This document shows, piece after piece, positions 18,151 to 28,720 of a stretch of DNA of 38,657 bases (the first letter of the stretch is position 1; every line of letters starts with the position of its first letter). The position numbers and the translations under genes were made by a program. The notes beneath the pieces were generated by a model. The model did no database searches. It was not told the origin of the DNA and saw only the letters and a list, made by a program, of their open reading frames with translations. Source of the DNA: CAIVSN01 sp040383945 (lineage in GTDB: Bacteria > Patescibacteriota > Gracilibacteria > BD1-5 > UBA2023). Location of the stretch: assembly GCA_040383945.1 (NCBI GenBank), contig JBEICN010000006.1, positions 1-38,657 of the forward strand. The letters are read 5' to 3'.

Positions 18151-19356
18151 ATGATATTCAAAACCTCCAAAGAACTGTACGCACATATAGATGCCAATTG
18201 CTTTTTTGTTTCGTGTGAGCGACTACGAAATCCTGCTTTGTGCGGAAAATTCGTGGTCGTTGCCGGAGACATCATCATTGCCGCTTCGTATGAGTGCAGA
18301 AAATATCAAATCAAAGTTGGCACGCCGATATGGGAAGCAGAGCAAATTCTTGGGAATCGACTGATACGGATTCGTCCGGATCTTCGTTATTATACCGAAA
18401 TTTCCCAAAAATTCATGGATTTTCTTTCGGAAAAATCGTTGGCTACGGAACCGTTTTCTATCGATGAGGCATTTGTCCTCATTACCGGCATTCCAGAAAG
18501 GACGCATAGCGGGGATTATGAAGCCTATGCCAATGATTTTAAAAGAGAAATCCTGGACAGAATCGGCATTCCCGTATCCATCGGGATAGCAAATACCCGG
18601 ATCAAATCAAAAATATTTTCAGATATCAACAAACCTTTCTGATATTGGATAGGGCTTGACGACGACAAGGAGCATGCGTTATTTGAGAATCTTCCCGTTC
18701 GGGAAATACCTTTTGTAGGAAAGGCTACCGAAAACCGTCTCGGTAAATCCATACGAACGGTAGAGGACTTCTGCAAAATGAGTTTTTTTGAGCTCGACCG
18801 CTTGATTGGGAAAAATGCTACTACGCTCTGGTTGGAACTCCACGGCGTTGATGTTTGGAAAAATGAGCCACGAGTTCATCCCAAAAGTATTCTGCGTTCT
18901 CGATCCTTTAACCATGCCCTGACGGATAATCGACATATTCTCTGGCAACGCTTACTGGAAAATTTTGAAAAAGCCTATCGAGAGCTGATTCTCAGTCAAT
19001 GCGAACTCTCTACCATAAGCATACTGTTACGTGAAAAAGATTTCTCAAAAACTGGATTCTCCTATGTGTTTTGAGAAAATACCAACGATCGACACTTGAT
19101 ACTAGAACGACTCCGAGAATGCTTTGAAAACAGCTTCGAGACCGGTAAAATCTATCGTACTACCGGAGTGGTACTTTCTGGCATTTCGAGCGCCGCACCA
19201 AAACAGATTTCTATTTTTGATATAGAACGAGCTACTACCGATCGATGTGAGGAGCTGGAACATGTGCTAGAACATTTGAATAATCGATATGGCAAAAAGA
19301 CGGTATCCTATGGCATACCTATAGATCGAGCACATTGAGCATGAAAAATCCGCTAA
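18151..19356 (+). CDS. umuC: Y-family DNA polymerase UmuC/DinB-like
   Basis: Y-family polymerases copy past damaged bases with low fidelity. The 401-residue protein has the first catalytic site in HIDANCFFVSCE (Asp14), the second in FSIDEAF (Asp105, Glu106), the VSIGIANTRIKSKIFSD segment of the palm/thumb boundary, helix-hairpin-helix-like FVGKATENRLGK, and a C-terminal little-finger domain. Length and the SIDEAF form fit the UmuC branch better than DinB, and the adjacent umuD supports this. Four UGA=Gly occur, the last two near the C-terminus (AHGAG). It is probably cotranscribed with umuD. The dif-like site begins 153 bp downstream. Confidence 0.9.
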
Positions 19357-19509
19357 ATGAGTACCCGGATTTTACCAATAAATCTGGAAATTTATCCAAA
19401 AAAAACATCGTTCCATACATGAACTCGTACACGAAGAATACCTGTGTACTCAAGTTAAAACTTTATAAACAGTTTATATTGCTTTAAAATTCAAATACTC
19501 TATACTATC

Positions 19510-19537
19510 ACTTAACATAACTTACATTATGTTAAGT
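19510..19537. other. dif-like Xer recombination site
   Basis: Two 11-bp arms, ACTTAACATAA and TTATGTTAAGT, are exact inverted repeats around a 6-bp centre CTTACA. This is the 11+6+11 architecture of bacterial dif sites. The right arm differs at one position from the E. coli XerD half-site TTATGTTAAAT. The palindrome continues five more bases on each side (19505-19542), giving 16-bp perfect arms. It lies 74 bp upstream of the recombinase gene and at the point where gene direction flips. No T run follows, which argues against a terminator. Perfect symmetry suits a single recombinase binding both arms. Confidence 0.75.
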
Positions 19538-19611
19538 GATAGAAATAGAAAAATATCCCCTATTTCTCAAAAAGATTAGATTTTTTTACGGTACATACTA
19601 GTATTTTACCT

Positions 19612-20640
19612 ATGAAATATATCCCAGCACTCGAAGATTTTTTGACCTATTTGCGGATCAACAGGAATGCCAGCCCAAAAACTGCTGAACAATACGAGCT
19701 TCATATCTGGAAGTTTTTGGAATTTATTGACCCAGAAACATGTGCAAAATCCCAAGCATACCTGCCTCATACTGAGATTTTTCTTTGATCTAACGAAAAT
19801 CCAGAAAAAAGGGCTCGAAAAATGCAGTGAAAAATGTTTTTACGATCCAATGTTCTTCTCGACATCAAAAACATCACGGCAGACGATTTAAAGGAGTTTC
19901 GCCTCTATTTGACAGACAAATGACTCTCGGTAACTTCGGCGAACGCCTACATGATAACATTTCGTTCATTTTTCAAATATCTCAAAAAGAAAGGTATCGA
20001 GTGTATCGATCCAACGAGTATCGATCTGATTCGAGTACACGACCGCCAAGTAACATTTCTGACAAAAGAAGAGGTCCAACTGCTCTTTGAAAGCACGCAA
20101 AAAGGTACCACCTTACAAGATTTTCGTGATTACGCGATACTCGAGTGTATCTATTCGACCGGTCTGAGAATTTCAGAGTTAACTCAACTGAATCGAGATA
20201 GCATCAATCTTGAGACGCGAGAATTCAGCATTCGCGGGAAAGGATGAAAAATTCGTACCGTATATCTCACTACTCAAGCATGCCATGCGATTACTCAGTA
20301 TAAAAATATGAGAAGCGATGCATTTGCCCCCTTATTTATTCGACATAATTATGATGCAGATGACATTAAATCTATAGAACTACACGATGAAAATGTGCGA
20401 CTTTCACGTTTTTTTATCACAGAAATGATACGAAAACGAGCAATCATTGCGGGAATTTCCAAAAATATCTCAGCACATACGCTTCGTCACAGCTTTGCTA
20501 CTACCCTATTAGAAAACGGTGCAGATATGCGCTCCATTCAAGAGCTTCTCGGTCACTCATCTATTACCACGACACAAGTATATACCCACGTTACCAATCC
20601 GAGACTCAAAGAAATTCATGGAAAATTCCACACAAAATAG
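19612..20640 (+). CDS. xerD: Xer-type tyrosine recombinase
   Basis: Tyrosine recombinases of the Xer type resolve chromosome dimers at dif. The 342-residue protein has the N-terminal SAM-like DNA-binding domain and the complete catalytic set: Arg186 (TGLRISEL), a Lys in GKGGKIR (about 213), His289 and Arg292 (AHTLRHSF), His315 (LLGHSS) and Tyr324 (TQVYTHV). Four UGA=Gly occur, one within GKGGK. It is about 40 residues longer than usual; the extra segment (about residues 48-85) lies in the N-terminal domain. Whether it is XerC, XerD or a single-recombinase type cannot be decided from motifs. The dif-like site just upstream makes chromosome resolution its most likely role, with an integrase of a mobile element as the alternative. 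Confidence 0.88.
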
Positions 20641-20697
20641 AGTGGTATTTTTGAAGTCAAACATCTTAAAGATGACCTACGAGCACTTACAAAAATT

Positions 20698-21516
20698 CTA
20701 CAGAATTTCGCCGATCTGTTGGTGCAGACTTTCTTTTGATGCGAGAAAACAACCAACTCACTCATCACGAATAATAGAAACACAGTCTCGATACAGTCCA
20801 TCATAACCTTGTGATTTAGCCAATTCCCGTAAGCGATTAATGGAAGAAATATATCGCAGTTCCACCAGGTTGCCAAGAATATTTCTTTGGAGAGTATGGT
20901 GATATTTTTTTAAAAACTTGAGTATGAGATAGGTATCAATCACACCACCACCATTTTGAAGAAGTAACACGTCCAATAGAGACGCTTCATGATTGAGGAT
21001 TTTAAAATCTATCCCAGATATCGTCTTCCTGAGAACATGCGGCAGAAGCTTGGGAAACAAACTTCCAGAAGAACGCTTTCATGTTTCACGCTTCTTAAAA
21101 ATCAAACGATGATTTTTTGAGAGTATCACTTGTTTTGAAAGAAATCTCGTATAAACGATGAGAGATGCAGGGGTCGACATATCTGAAATATGAAACTCCA
21201 AGGCCTTCGCACCTCCAATAACATACTCAGAACCCACCTCACGCTTAATATATGCTCGAACTATTTCCCAGTAATGCGTGTCAATGAGTTCTACTTCTGA
21301 TTTGGCATCCACTTTTGGACCAAGGAGAAATAATCCGTTTCGCAGTGCGAGCATGTGTCACTCAGACTTAAGGCGATAGACGATCTTATACACCTCACGC
21401 ATTCCCACCTCTTCCCTGCTATTATCTGGATCCACCAATTCTACCAAATCATCAATTAAAATAATTGATGATTTTTTAGTTCACAATTTGTGCACAATTT
21501 TGTCAAAAGAAATCAT
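20698..21516 (-). CDS. AbiEi-like winged-helix protein (orphan antitoxin-type regulator)
   Basis: A 272-residue protein needing four UGA=Gly codons. Residues 1 to about 70 look like a winged helix (YKIVYRLKSEGHMLALRNGL, with the wing leading into FLLGPK). This is followed by a segment resembling the AbiEi antitoxin core, YVIGGAKALEFH, then STPASLIVYT and a basic strand. In type IV AbiE systems AbiEi represses the operon and counters the nucleotidyltransferase toxin AbiEii. No AbiEii-like gene is next to it: xerD is convergent on one side and an unrelated membrane protein is on the other. It may be a free-standing regulator. The family call rests on local resemblance. Upstream TAG fixes ATG 21516 as the first start. 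Confidence 0.55.
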
Positions 21517-21637
21517 TCTACTTTTTGCTTTATAATACGCTTTTCATAGCTATAAATAGTATAGATTTTTTACTATAAAAAACAAATATTTTTCTCGCAT
21601 AAGCTGGATCGAACCAAATCCCCTCCCCCGCGTTCAC

Positions 21638-23413
21638 CTATGGTGTCTTGGAAGCCTTTTGGTAATCAACACCATCCAAATAGTTGATTCGAGTGAATAT
21701 TTCAGATTCGTTCAAGTCCGTATTTTCCACTCCCCCCTCAAGTCCACTTGCTTTGAAGAGATCCAAATTCAAAACCTTTATCGTCTCGCTCGCCACAAGA
21801 GTACTCGCATTGATGACAGACTGAAAGTTACGATAGACGATGAACATATTGTCCTTGAGTCAGAATGTAAGCCCAAAACTTAGGCTCATTACTGCGAAAA
21901 CGAGAAGAAATGATCCGAGTTGAAAATTACTTGTCAGAGCGAGCTCTGGAAATTTTATATCCATAAATCTTCTGATAGATCGAGTTACTCCATATGCAAG
22001 TCCAGCAAAAAAAGTACCAAACGGAAGAATCAAGCTCGATATGACAATGGCAATAATTACCCAACCGAACTGAACTGTTTTTAAGAGCATGCCATACCAT
22101 CATTTTTTTTCAAAAGCTTCGAGGGATACAAAGAATTTTGAAAGCTCTTGGTACTCTCCATATGTGTGAGAAGTGTGTATGGTGAGAACGAATTTGATAA
22201 AATAGTATAATTCGGTTCTTTTGTTAAAAACTTGCGCCAGTCGGAAGATAAAAAACGGCTTAAAAAAACGAAGTATAATCGAACTTTCCAACATTTGTAT
22301 CAGCTTGGTCACTTCATCAAGACTTTCAAATCGGTATTTCAAAGGATCAATACCCTCTACGCGACGTCGAATTTCATAAAAAACTGAGCGTTTTAAAAAG
22401 GTAATTCAAAGTATGGCATCCACCAAATCTATAGAATTTTGATACAATAGGCCTTTGCGAAGAACATTTTGGAATTGTTCACGGTGGGCGTTGCGCATAC
22501 CCATGCTCGCCTGGATGCTTCCAAGAAAGTTCATTTTCTGCGACACATCCCCTCGTTGCATAAGAATGCAATCATTGATGATAGTTCGGTAGGTGCTTGA
22601 ATCTGAAAGAAAGAGATTATATTTTGTGTGAGTAAGAAGTTTGTTTCTCAAATATGCAAAGCAATCCAGTACATCCTGGTCTTCCAAAAGATCAATAAGA
22701 TTACGGTTTATGGCAGAATCTTCCACAAAATACGTCCGCCAAAAATCAACCATGAGAGGTTTACTTTGTGATAGGCTAAACATGTACAGCTCCTTGATAA
22801 ACTTGAGATGAGAACTTCCAATTTTTCTGGCAGAATCGCACAATCAAGAAGTTCTGAGTCAAGAAATTTCTGGAACAAGCGTATTGAAAAAGGTACTGAA
22901 CGACGGCATTTGTGATATATCTCGAACATCCAGTTCCAATCTCGAGGCAATCGACTCGAGAAACACTCCGCGCTCATCCACGCTGAGTTTAAGGTATGAA
23001 GCCTCAAGTCCTTCAAGATAGATGGTATGTAGAATGGAGATTTTAGCTTGTATTTCTGGATGCTTTAACAAAACAAAAAAATAAAAATCCACATCCTGCC
23101 AATAGCTTTCCTCAAAATACCGATCAAGTTGCAACTTTTGAACCTTGTAGTGTCAGATATCATAATAGTAGGCATTCATGATCTTATTGAATCCCTGTTG
23201 CTCGTACTCTCGGATAAGATCTATAAAAGTGCTCGTGGACTCTTGGTAGTATGTTTTCTCAATGTTTGAAAGCAGATTATCTGCAAGATCTTCGAAGAGT
23301 GTACGGAGCTTGGAGAGTCAGAAAAAAAGCGCGACCGGATTCTTGGTAAGAATGACCGATTGTATCTCATTACTGATATCTTGTGCGGACGGAAGACCTT
23401 GTACCATGCACAT
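21638..23413 (-). CDS. Large membrane-anchored protein of unknown function
   Basis: A 591-residue protein appears only when seven TGA are read as Gly; otherwise the region is a string of short frames. An in-frame TAG upstream leaves ATG 23413 or 23407 as start. The first 370 residues are hydrophilic, helical and rich in Leu, Tyr, Phe and Glu, with no signal peptide. Two or three hydrophobic segments follow near residues 440-520 (VIIAIVISSLILPFGTFFAG and FLLVFAVMSLSFGLTFG), and the acidic C-terminal tail contains NLDLFKASGL. The large N-terminal part is therefore probably cytoplasmic. I recognise no family. It follows the 23471-23995 gene after 57 bp on the same strand and may share its transcript. 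Confidence 0.65.
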
Positions 23414-23470
23414 AGTATCTCATATATTGCCGTGCTATGCAAAAAAGAGCAAAATTCTCTTCTCGCGGGT

Positions 23471-23995
23471 TTACACTTGAAACAGAATGCGTCTGTAATT
23501 TTTTTGAGTTTGCTCGATAGCATACTCAAGTGCTTCGCTCAGTCTCTGTGATCCATCTTTTGGTACTTTCATACCAATATCTCTCATGGCTTTACGATTC
23601 TCAGGTGTATGGGAAGGAAGCGCATACCAACCATTGATTTCCACAGGATTGAGAAGCATGTAGAGAGCATCGTCCTCCAGCGCCTCAGGATCCATGTACC
23701 CGTGCTCGTTGATACGAGCAATATCTCCTTCATGAGAAAGAAGCAATGTGAGGACTTCTTGATGAAAATGTGTTTGATAAGAAATTCCAATGATTCCGCC
23801 ATGAGAGCAGTGCTTCTCGACCACAGTAGGTGCAATGGGCTGAACCGTAAGCTCAAGTCGAGCTCCATCAGCATCCACAAAAATTCGATGTGGAAGCTTT
23901 GAGCACAAATAGTTCGCATTCAAAGGGTGTATTTTGGTTCTCCCAGTAGAAGTTATCGTTCCGGGGCTAAGATAATTTGTGCCTGCGTGCATCAT
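23471..23995 (-). CDS. Hypothetical protein
   Basis: A 174-residue protein free of UGA codons, from ATG 23995 (an adjacent ATG at 23992 is equally possible) to TAA 23473-23471. It has no signal peptide or TM segment. Visible features are several His (FHQEVLTLLLSHEGD, KHCSHGG) and paired acidic stretches such as DPEALEDDALYML, but no motif I can assign. Its composition and single uninterrupted frame make it a real gene. It lies 61 bp downstream of valS and 57 bp upstream of the large membrane protein gene, all on the minus strand. Confidence 0.65.
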   Translation of the reverse strand: MMHAGTNYLSPGTITSTGRTKIHPLNANYLCSKLPHRIFVDADGARLELTVQPIAPTVVEKHCSHGGIIGISYQTHFHQEVLTLLLSHEGDIARINEHGYMDPEALEDDALYMLLNPVEINGWYALPSHTPENRKAMRDIGMKVPKDGSQRLSEALEYAIEQTQKNYRRILFQV

Positions 23996-24056
23996 CAATA
24001 AGGTAATACTTTCATATATAAATGAATATGAAAATAAGTCAATTTATAATACATTT

Positions 24057-26702
24057 CTATACCAGACTCTCGAGTTTTTGTGTTAATTTCTCCACCTGCT
24101 CCTCAGCTTGTCGACGCTTTTCTTGCTCGATTCTTACGACTTTTTCTGGGGCATTTCTTATAAAATCTTGATTGGTGAGTTTGAGGTCGATAATGCGAAT
24201 ATATTCTCGCTTGTTCTTAATCTCATTTTTCAGGCGTATCTTTTCTGCATCGGTATCAACTAAAGCACTCGTGTCGAGATATATTTCTACATCTCGCACT
24301 ACGGCAAACGAATAATCCTTGAGGACTCCTGCGTTTTTGCTGATTTGCACACTGGAAAGTTTTGCAAGTCCGAGAAGAATGGATTCGTTGGAACGAAGAA
24401 TTTCCATTGATTTTTTGCCAGTAACAACTACGGCATCAATACAGTCCCCTGGCTTCACTCCTTTGGTCGCGCGAATATTACGGATTTCTCGGATAACATC
24501 GTAGAGAAGCGTCATGTCTTTTTCGAGGTTTTCATCTCGTGAAAACTTACAAATCGGCCACTCGCTATTCATCAAGATTTTGCCTCCAGTAAGCGCTTGA
24601 TAGAGCTCTTCTGTAACAAGAGGAATATATGGATGAAGGAGTTTGAGTATCGTCAAAATACCGTATGCCATGACATTTCTTCCGTGCGTGGAAGTTTCCT
24701 TAGTGAGCTTGTACTCCTCTACCGCAAAATCAGCAAATTCATCTCGGATGAAGGTGATGAGTTCTTGTCCTCTAGAAGAAAATTCAAATTGCTCCATCCC
24801 GATAGTAACCTGCTCTACGATGGCTCGAAGACGAGAAAGAATCCACCTTTCATGAGGAGCCAAGGCTTCACTGGCTTTCAGCAACTGGTCATGGAGATCT
24901 TGATATGACTCGGAAACCTCGCCAATATTCATCGCTACAAAACGCGCCACATTCCAAAGTTTATTGAGAAACAGGGTGTTATTTTCTACGAGCTTCAAAG
25001 AAAAACTGAGGTTGATCCCAGGAGTATTTCAAATCGCAAGCGACAGACGAAGTGCATCTGTGGAAAATTGTTTGATAATATCAAGAGGATCGAGTACATT
25101 TCCGATTGACTTTGACATCTTTCGTCCTTTTTCATCGAGTACCAAACCATGAAGATAGACGGTCTTAAACGGTGTCTCATTGGTATATTCGTACCCAAAC
25201 ATCAGCATGCGGATAACCCAAAAAAAGAGAATATCATATCCCGTCTCCAAAACTTGAGCTGGATAGAACTTCTTAAATAATTCCCCCGGGTCGCTCGGTT
25301 GCCAATCCAGTATGGAAAACGGCCAAATACCAGAACTAAACCAGGTATCAAGAACATCGTCGTCACGCCGCACTTTATCCTTTCCATATTGAGCATAGAG
25401 TTCTGCTGGATCGCCCGTTACACCGAGTAGCTCACCAGTATCGGTGTGATAGTATGCTGGAATTTGGTGCCCCCACCAAAGTTGACGAGAAATACACCAA
25501 TCGTGGAGGTTAAAAATCCAGTCCTCAAATGTCTTATTAAATCGGGATGGCACAATGTTAAATTCCTTTTTTTCGTATCCCCGTATCACCTTCTTTGCCA
25601 TTTCTTGAGCTCGGACAAACCATTGAGTAGAAATAATGGTTTCAATTTTGGTGCCAGATCGAGAACAGTAACCCACCTTGTGCTTGTAGGGCTCAACTTT
25701 GAGGAGATTTCCCTTAGCCTTGAGCAGCTCAACTATATTCGCGCGGGCTGTGGTAGCAGCATCTTGACCGGCAAAAATCCCGGCAGCCTCGGTCATTTTT
25801 CCGTTTTTATCTATTATAGAAAAATCTAAGCGGAGTCCGTGTCGTTTGGCTAATTCAAAATCGGTAGCATCATGGGCTGGTGTTATCTTTACCGCACCAG
25901 TTCCAAATTCTCGATCAATACTGTCATCTGCGATAATAGGTATTTCCACATTCGCAATCGGGAGCACCGCATTGCGTCAGATCATTTTCTTATATCGCTT
26001 ATCTTTTGGATGGACCGCTACTGCTTGATCGGCAAGAAGTGTTTCTGGACGGGTGGTGGCGATGGTAAACTCGTTATCAGACCCAGAAACAAAATAGGTT
26101 ATATAGTACATGAAGGCATCTTCTTCAACATAGTCTACCTCAATATCGGAAATAACGGATTGGAGTCATGGAGAATAGTTTACCATATATTCCCCTCGGT
26201 AGATAAGATCCTTTTTGTAGAGATCCATAAAAATATGCTCTACGAGCTTATTGGATTTGTCATCAAAGGTAAATCGTTCTTTGGTCCAATCACAGCTCGA
26301 ACCCATCATTCGAACCTGATTGTTGATGTTGGATGCATATTGATCCTTCCATTTCCACACCTCTTCCAAGAATGATTCACGACCGAGGCCAATACGAGTT
26401 TTTCCTTGCTCCGCAAGCTGCTTTTCCACACGAGCTTGTGTAGCAATTCCTGCGTGGTCAGTTCCAGGAATCCAAACGGTACTATCCCCCTTCATACGAT
26501 GATAGCGAGTCATTATATCCTCAAGAGTAAGCGTCAGTGCATGACCTATGTGCAAATTTCCGGTAACATTGGGTGGAGGAATGGGAATATAAAAAGTGTT
26601 TCCTGTTCGAGAAGGTGCTGGTTCAAAAAGTCCAAGTGCCTCAGTTTTGGTATATATCTTTTCTTCGAAAGTCTTGGGTAGGTACTGTTTTGCGAATTCC
26701 AT
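24057..26702 (-). CDS. valS: Valyl-tRNA synthetase
   Basis: ValRS charges and edits tRNA-Val. The 881-residue protein begins MEFAKQYLPKTFEEK and has HIGH (residues 51-54 in PPPNVTGNLHIGHAL), the CP1 editing domain (TTRPETLLADQAVAVHP and TGAVKITPAHDATD), the tRNA-end recognition segment DDVLDTWFSSGIWPFS, KMSKS (528-532), an anticodon-binding domain and the C-terminal coiled-coil arm typical of ValRS. Three UGA=Gly codons join the parts: NYSPG, KMIGRNAV and LAIGNTPG. The frame stays open further upstream, but this ATG gives the normal N-terminus. The final region ends with repeated Glu/Lys/Gln heptads. Confidence 0.95.
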
Positions 26703-27147
26703 AAAAAAACGGGTGATTTTTGAACTAAAAAAGGATGTGTATCTCAAGCATAGTGCCGAAACTATAGCGCTTTGAGGGTGAATTGCAAGACAAAAAGAGC
26801 TGATTGCATAGAGCCCACTACTGGGTCAAAGTTTCTCAGGAAATACTCTCAAATATCTGCCACTCTCTACATTTGTGAAATACCCTATCAACGGTGTAGC
26901 AGTGCGACCAGTTCCGTCTTTTCAAAAATAAATCTTTCAAGAATCTTATACAAATCATGTAGGCATGATATCTCCTTCATTTCCAGCGATTTCCAGGAGG
27001 GTAAACTTTACTTGGTAGGTAATTTGATCAAATCGGCATCTCGAGCGATAGGTGTATGCAGTTGCTCGAGGGTTTCCCCTACTGCAGAGATTGACCCAGA
27101 AGAATCGAGAATGAGAGGCAATTGATTCGTATGTGTTTCGATGCGTT
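26703..27147. other. 445-bp interval with broken reading frames
   Basis: No full gene can be supported between valS and folA. On the minus strand, the frame following the folA stop stays open from inside folA to a TAA at about 27015 and contains a protein-like stretch (LPLILDSSGSISAVGETLEQ), but it has no ATG. Other minus frames hold short open stretches, one with an AAGGAG-like sequence before an ATG that opens only six codons. This could be a decayed gene or coding sequence with one or two indels. On the plus strand the long frame is Ser/Cys/Arg-rich and looks like an antisense shadow. Confidence 0.35.
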
Positions 27148-27618
27148 CTAGGGTAAACGAATATATTGTTTGAACACGAATGTTTCAAAAGCTTGTTCTT
27201 TTTCCAAAATAAACCTCTCCCTATATTCTGGAAAATAGACATCACCCTCGTGCACACCAGGGACTTCACTTACCCAAATGCCATCAAGCAGACCTTGATT
27301 CAGAAATTGCTGATATACTTTTGATCCACCAATAACAAACACCGTTTCCACTTGCTCGCCCAAGGCGTTGAGACAAGCAGAAATCGATGAATATACTTCA
27401 ATTCAAGGCTCTGAAACCATGGTAGACGATAGGACAATGTTTCTACGGTTTGGAAGGGGGCGCCCAATCGAAACATAGGTGGAGGAGCCCATGATAATGG
27501 GGTGTCACAAGGTGCATGTTCTAAAATTCTTCAAATCCTCTGGAAGATTCCATGGGAGTTTTCCTCGATTTCATATCGTATAATTCTGGTCGTGGGCAAC
27601 TATGGCGATGATCTTCAC
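27148..27618 (-). CDS. folA: Dihydrofolate reductase
   Basis: DHFR reduces dihydrofolate to tetrahydrofolate with NADPH, feeding dTMP and purine synthesis. The 156-residue protein has the family order: IIAIVAHDQNYTIG, the substrate loop GKLPWNLPEDLKNF (the conserved W and catalytic acidic residue lie here), IIMGSSTY, the NADPH motif IGRPLPNRRNIVLS, and VFVIGGSKVYQQFL. Three UGA=Gly occur (TIGNRG, TLGHPII, EPGIEV). No ATG begins the frame; GTG 27618 fits the usual DHFR N-terminus (VKIIAIV). The start lies 17 bp after the nrdB stop on the same strand, so folA is probably in the nrd operon, which makes sense for deoxynucleotide supply. The MGRxT Arg typical of the family is Ser here. Confidence 0.9.
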
Positions 27619-27635
27619 ATTTGCTTTGATAAAAA

Positions 27636-28691
27636 CTAGAAATCCCAACTTCACTTCATGCTCGAAGATTGCGTATAGTTTATAACGGTAGTTTCAAAGA
27701 AGTTCCCCTTATCACTGTTGCTATCTTGGAGGCGGTCTAGGTGCTTGTACGGATTGGTGATTGCTTCTGGATAAATCGGGCTTATTCAGATCATTGCCAT
27801 ACGCTGGTTGCAAAGCCACTTGGTATAGTTTTCCGTAGATTCTCCATTGATTCCCATAATTCTATTTCCCAGAATATGGTTGGACCATACGATTTCCTGC
27901 TCCACCGCTGTTTTCGCCATTTCTATAAGAACTGCCTCATTGTAGACATCTGGAAATTCTCGTTTGATTTCTCGAAGGATATTTGCAAAAAGCGTTACAT
28001 GCGTGAGCTCATCCCGACGAATATAGGCAATCATTCTTCAGGTAGCCGGCATTTTCATCATATCCACCAGGGTATCAAAAAAGGCAAATCCATTATAAAA
28101 GTAAATACTTTCGAGCAAAAAATTTGCCGCGAGCGCTCGGAAGAGACTCGCATCACTCGGACTGTCAATAAAATCTTGATAAATTGAGCCTATGTATTTA
28201 TTTCGCTCCAGCAAAATAGGATCTGATCTCCAAAAATAGTAGATTTCCTCACGCTCTTCGGGTGAAACGACTGATTCCAAAATCGTGGCATATGACTGGG
28301 AATGTATAGCCTCCTGAAAAGCATGTATTGACATGAGAAGGTTGACTTCAGGGGCTGTTATATAATCGGAAAGATGAGGAAGATTGACCGTTTGTATAGA
28401 GTCGAGAAATATCAAAAACGAGAGAATTCCCTTGTAGGCACGCTGTTCCTCAGGTGTAAGAACCGAGTGAAAATCTCGCTGATCGTCCTTAAGTCCGGAG
28501 ACCTTTTCTGGGAGCCAAAAATTTCCGACCAATACTTGGTAGAGTGACTTGGTCCAAGAATATTTTACTGAATTTAGGTTGAAAAGTCCGGTGGTGGAGC
28601 CCTTGATAATCGTTCGATGATCCAAGTTATCATTGCCCATTGGGTTAAATAACGGGTTTGCTTGAATAAGAAGATTTTGTTGAAGTGACAT
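27636..28691 (-). CDS. nrdB: Class I ribonucleotide reductase, small (R2) subunit
   Basis: R2 houses the dimetal cofactor and radical that start ribonucleotide reduction. The 351-residue protein has the expected ligands: Asp97 (FLDSIQ), Glu127 and His130 (FQEAIHSQSY), a Glu in FLLESIYFY and Glu/His in RRDELTH. Tyr134 in HSQSY matches the radical Tyr position of E. coli R2. The C-terminus NFFETTVINYTQ resembles the R1-binding tail region. Three UGA=Gly occur, including one four codons before the stop (KGSWDF). It follows nrdA after 29 bp and precedes folA by 17 bp. The metal (Fe or Mn) cannot be inferred. Confidence 0.94.
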
Positions 28692-28720
28692 GAGTGAAAC
28701 GAAAATGATATACTCTTAAA

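Noticed and set aside
21600..21637. Sequence resembling a tRNA or tmRNA T-arm on the minus strand (GGTTCGATCC)
   Set aside because: No matching acceptor or D arm could be built around it, and there is no partner stem for the T arm.
26772..27125. Plus-strand frame of 118 codons
   Set aside because: Its Ser/Cys/Arg-rich composition is typical of an antisense shadow, and it lacks a start and neighbours on that strand.
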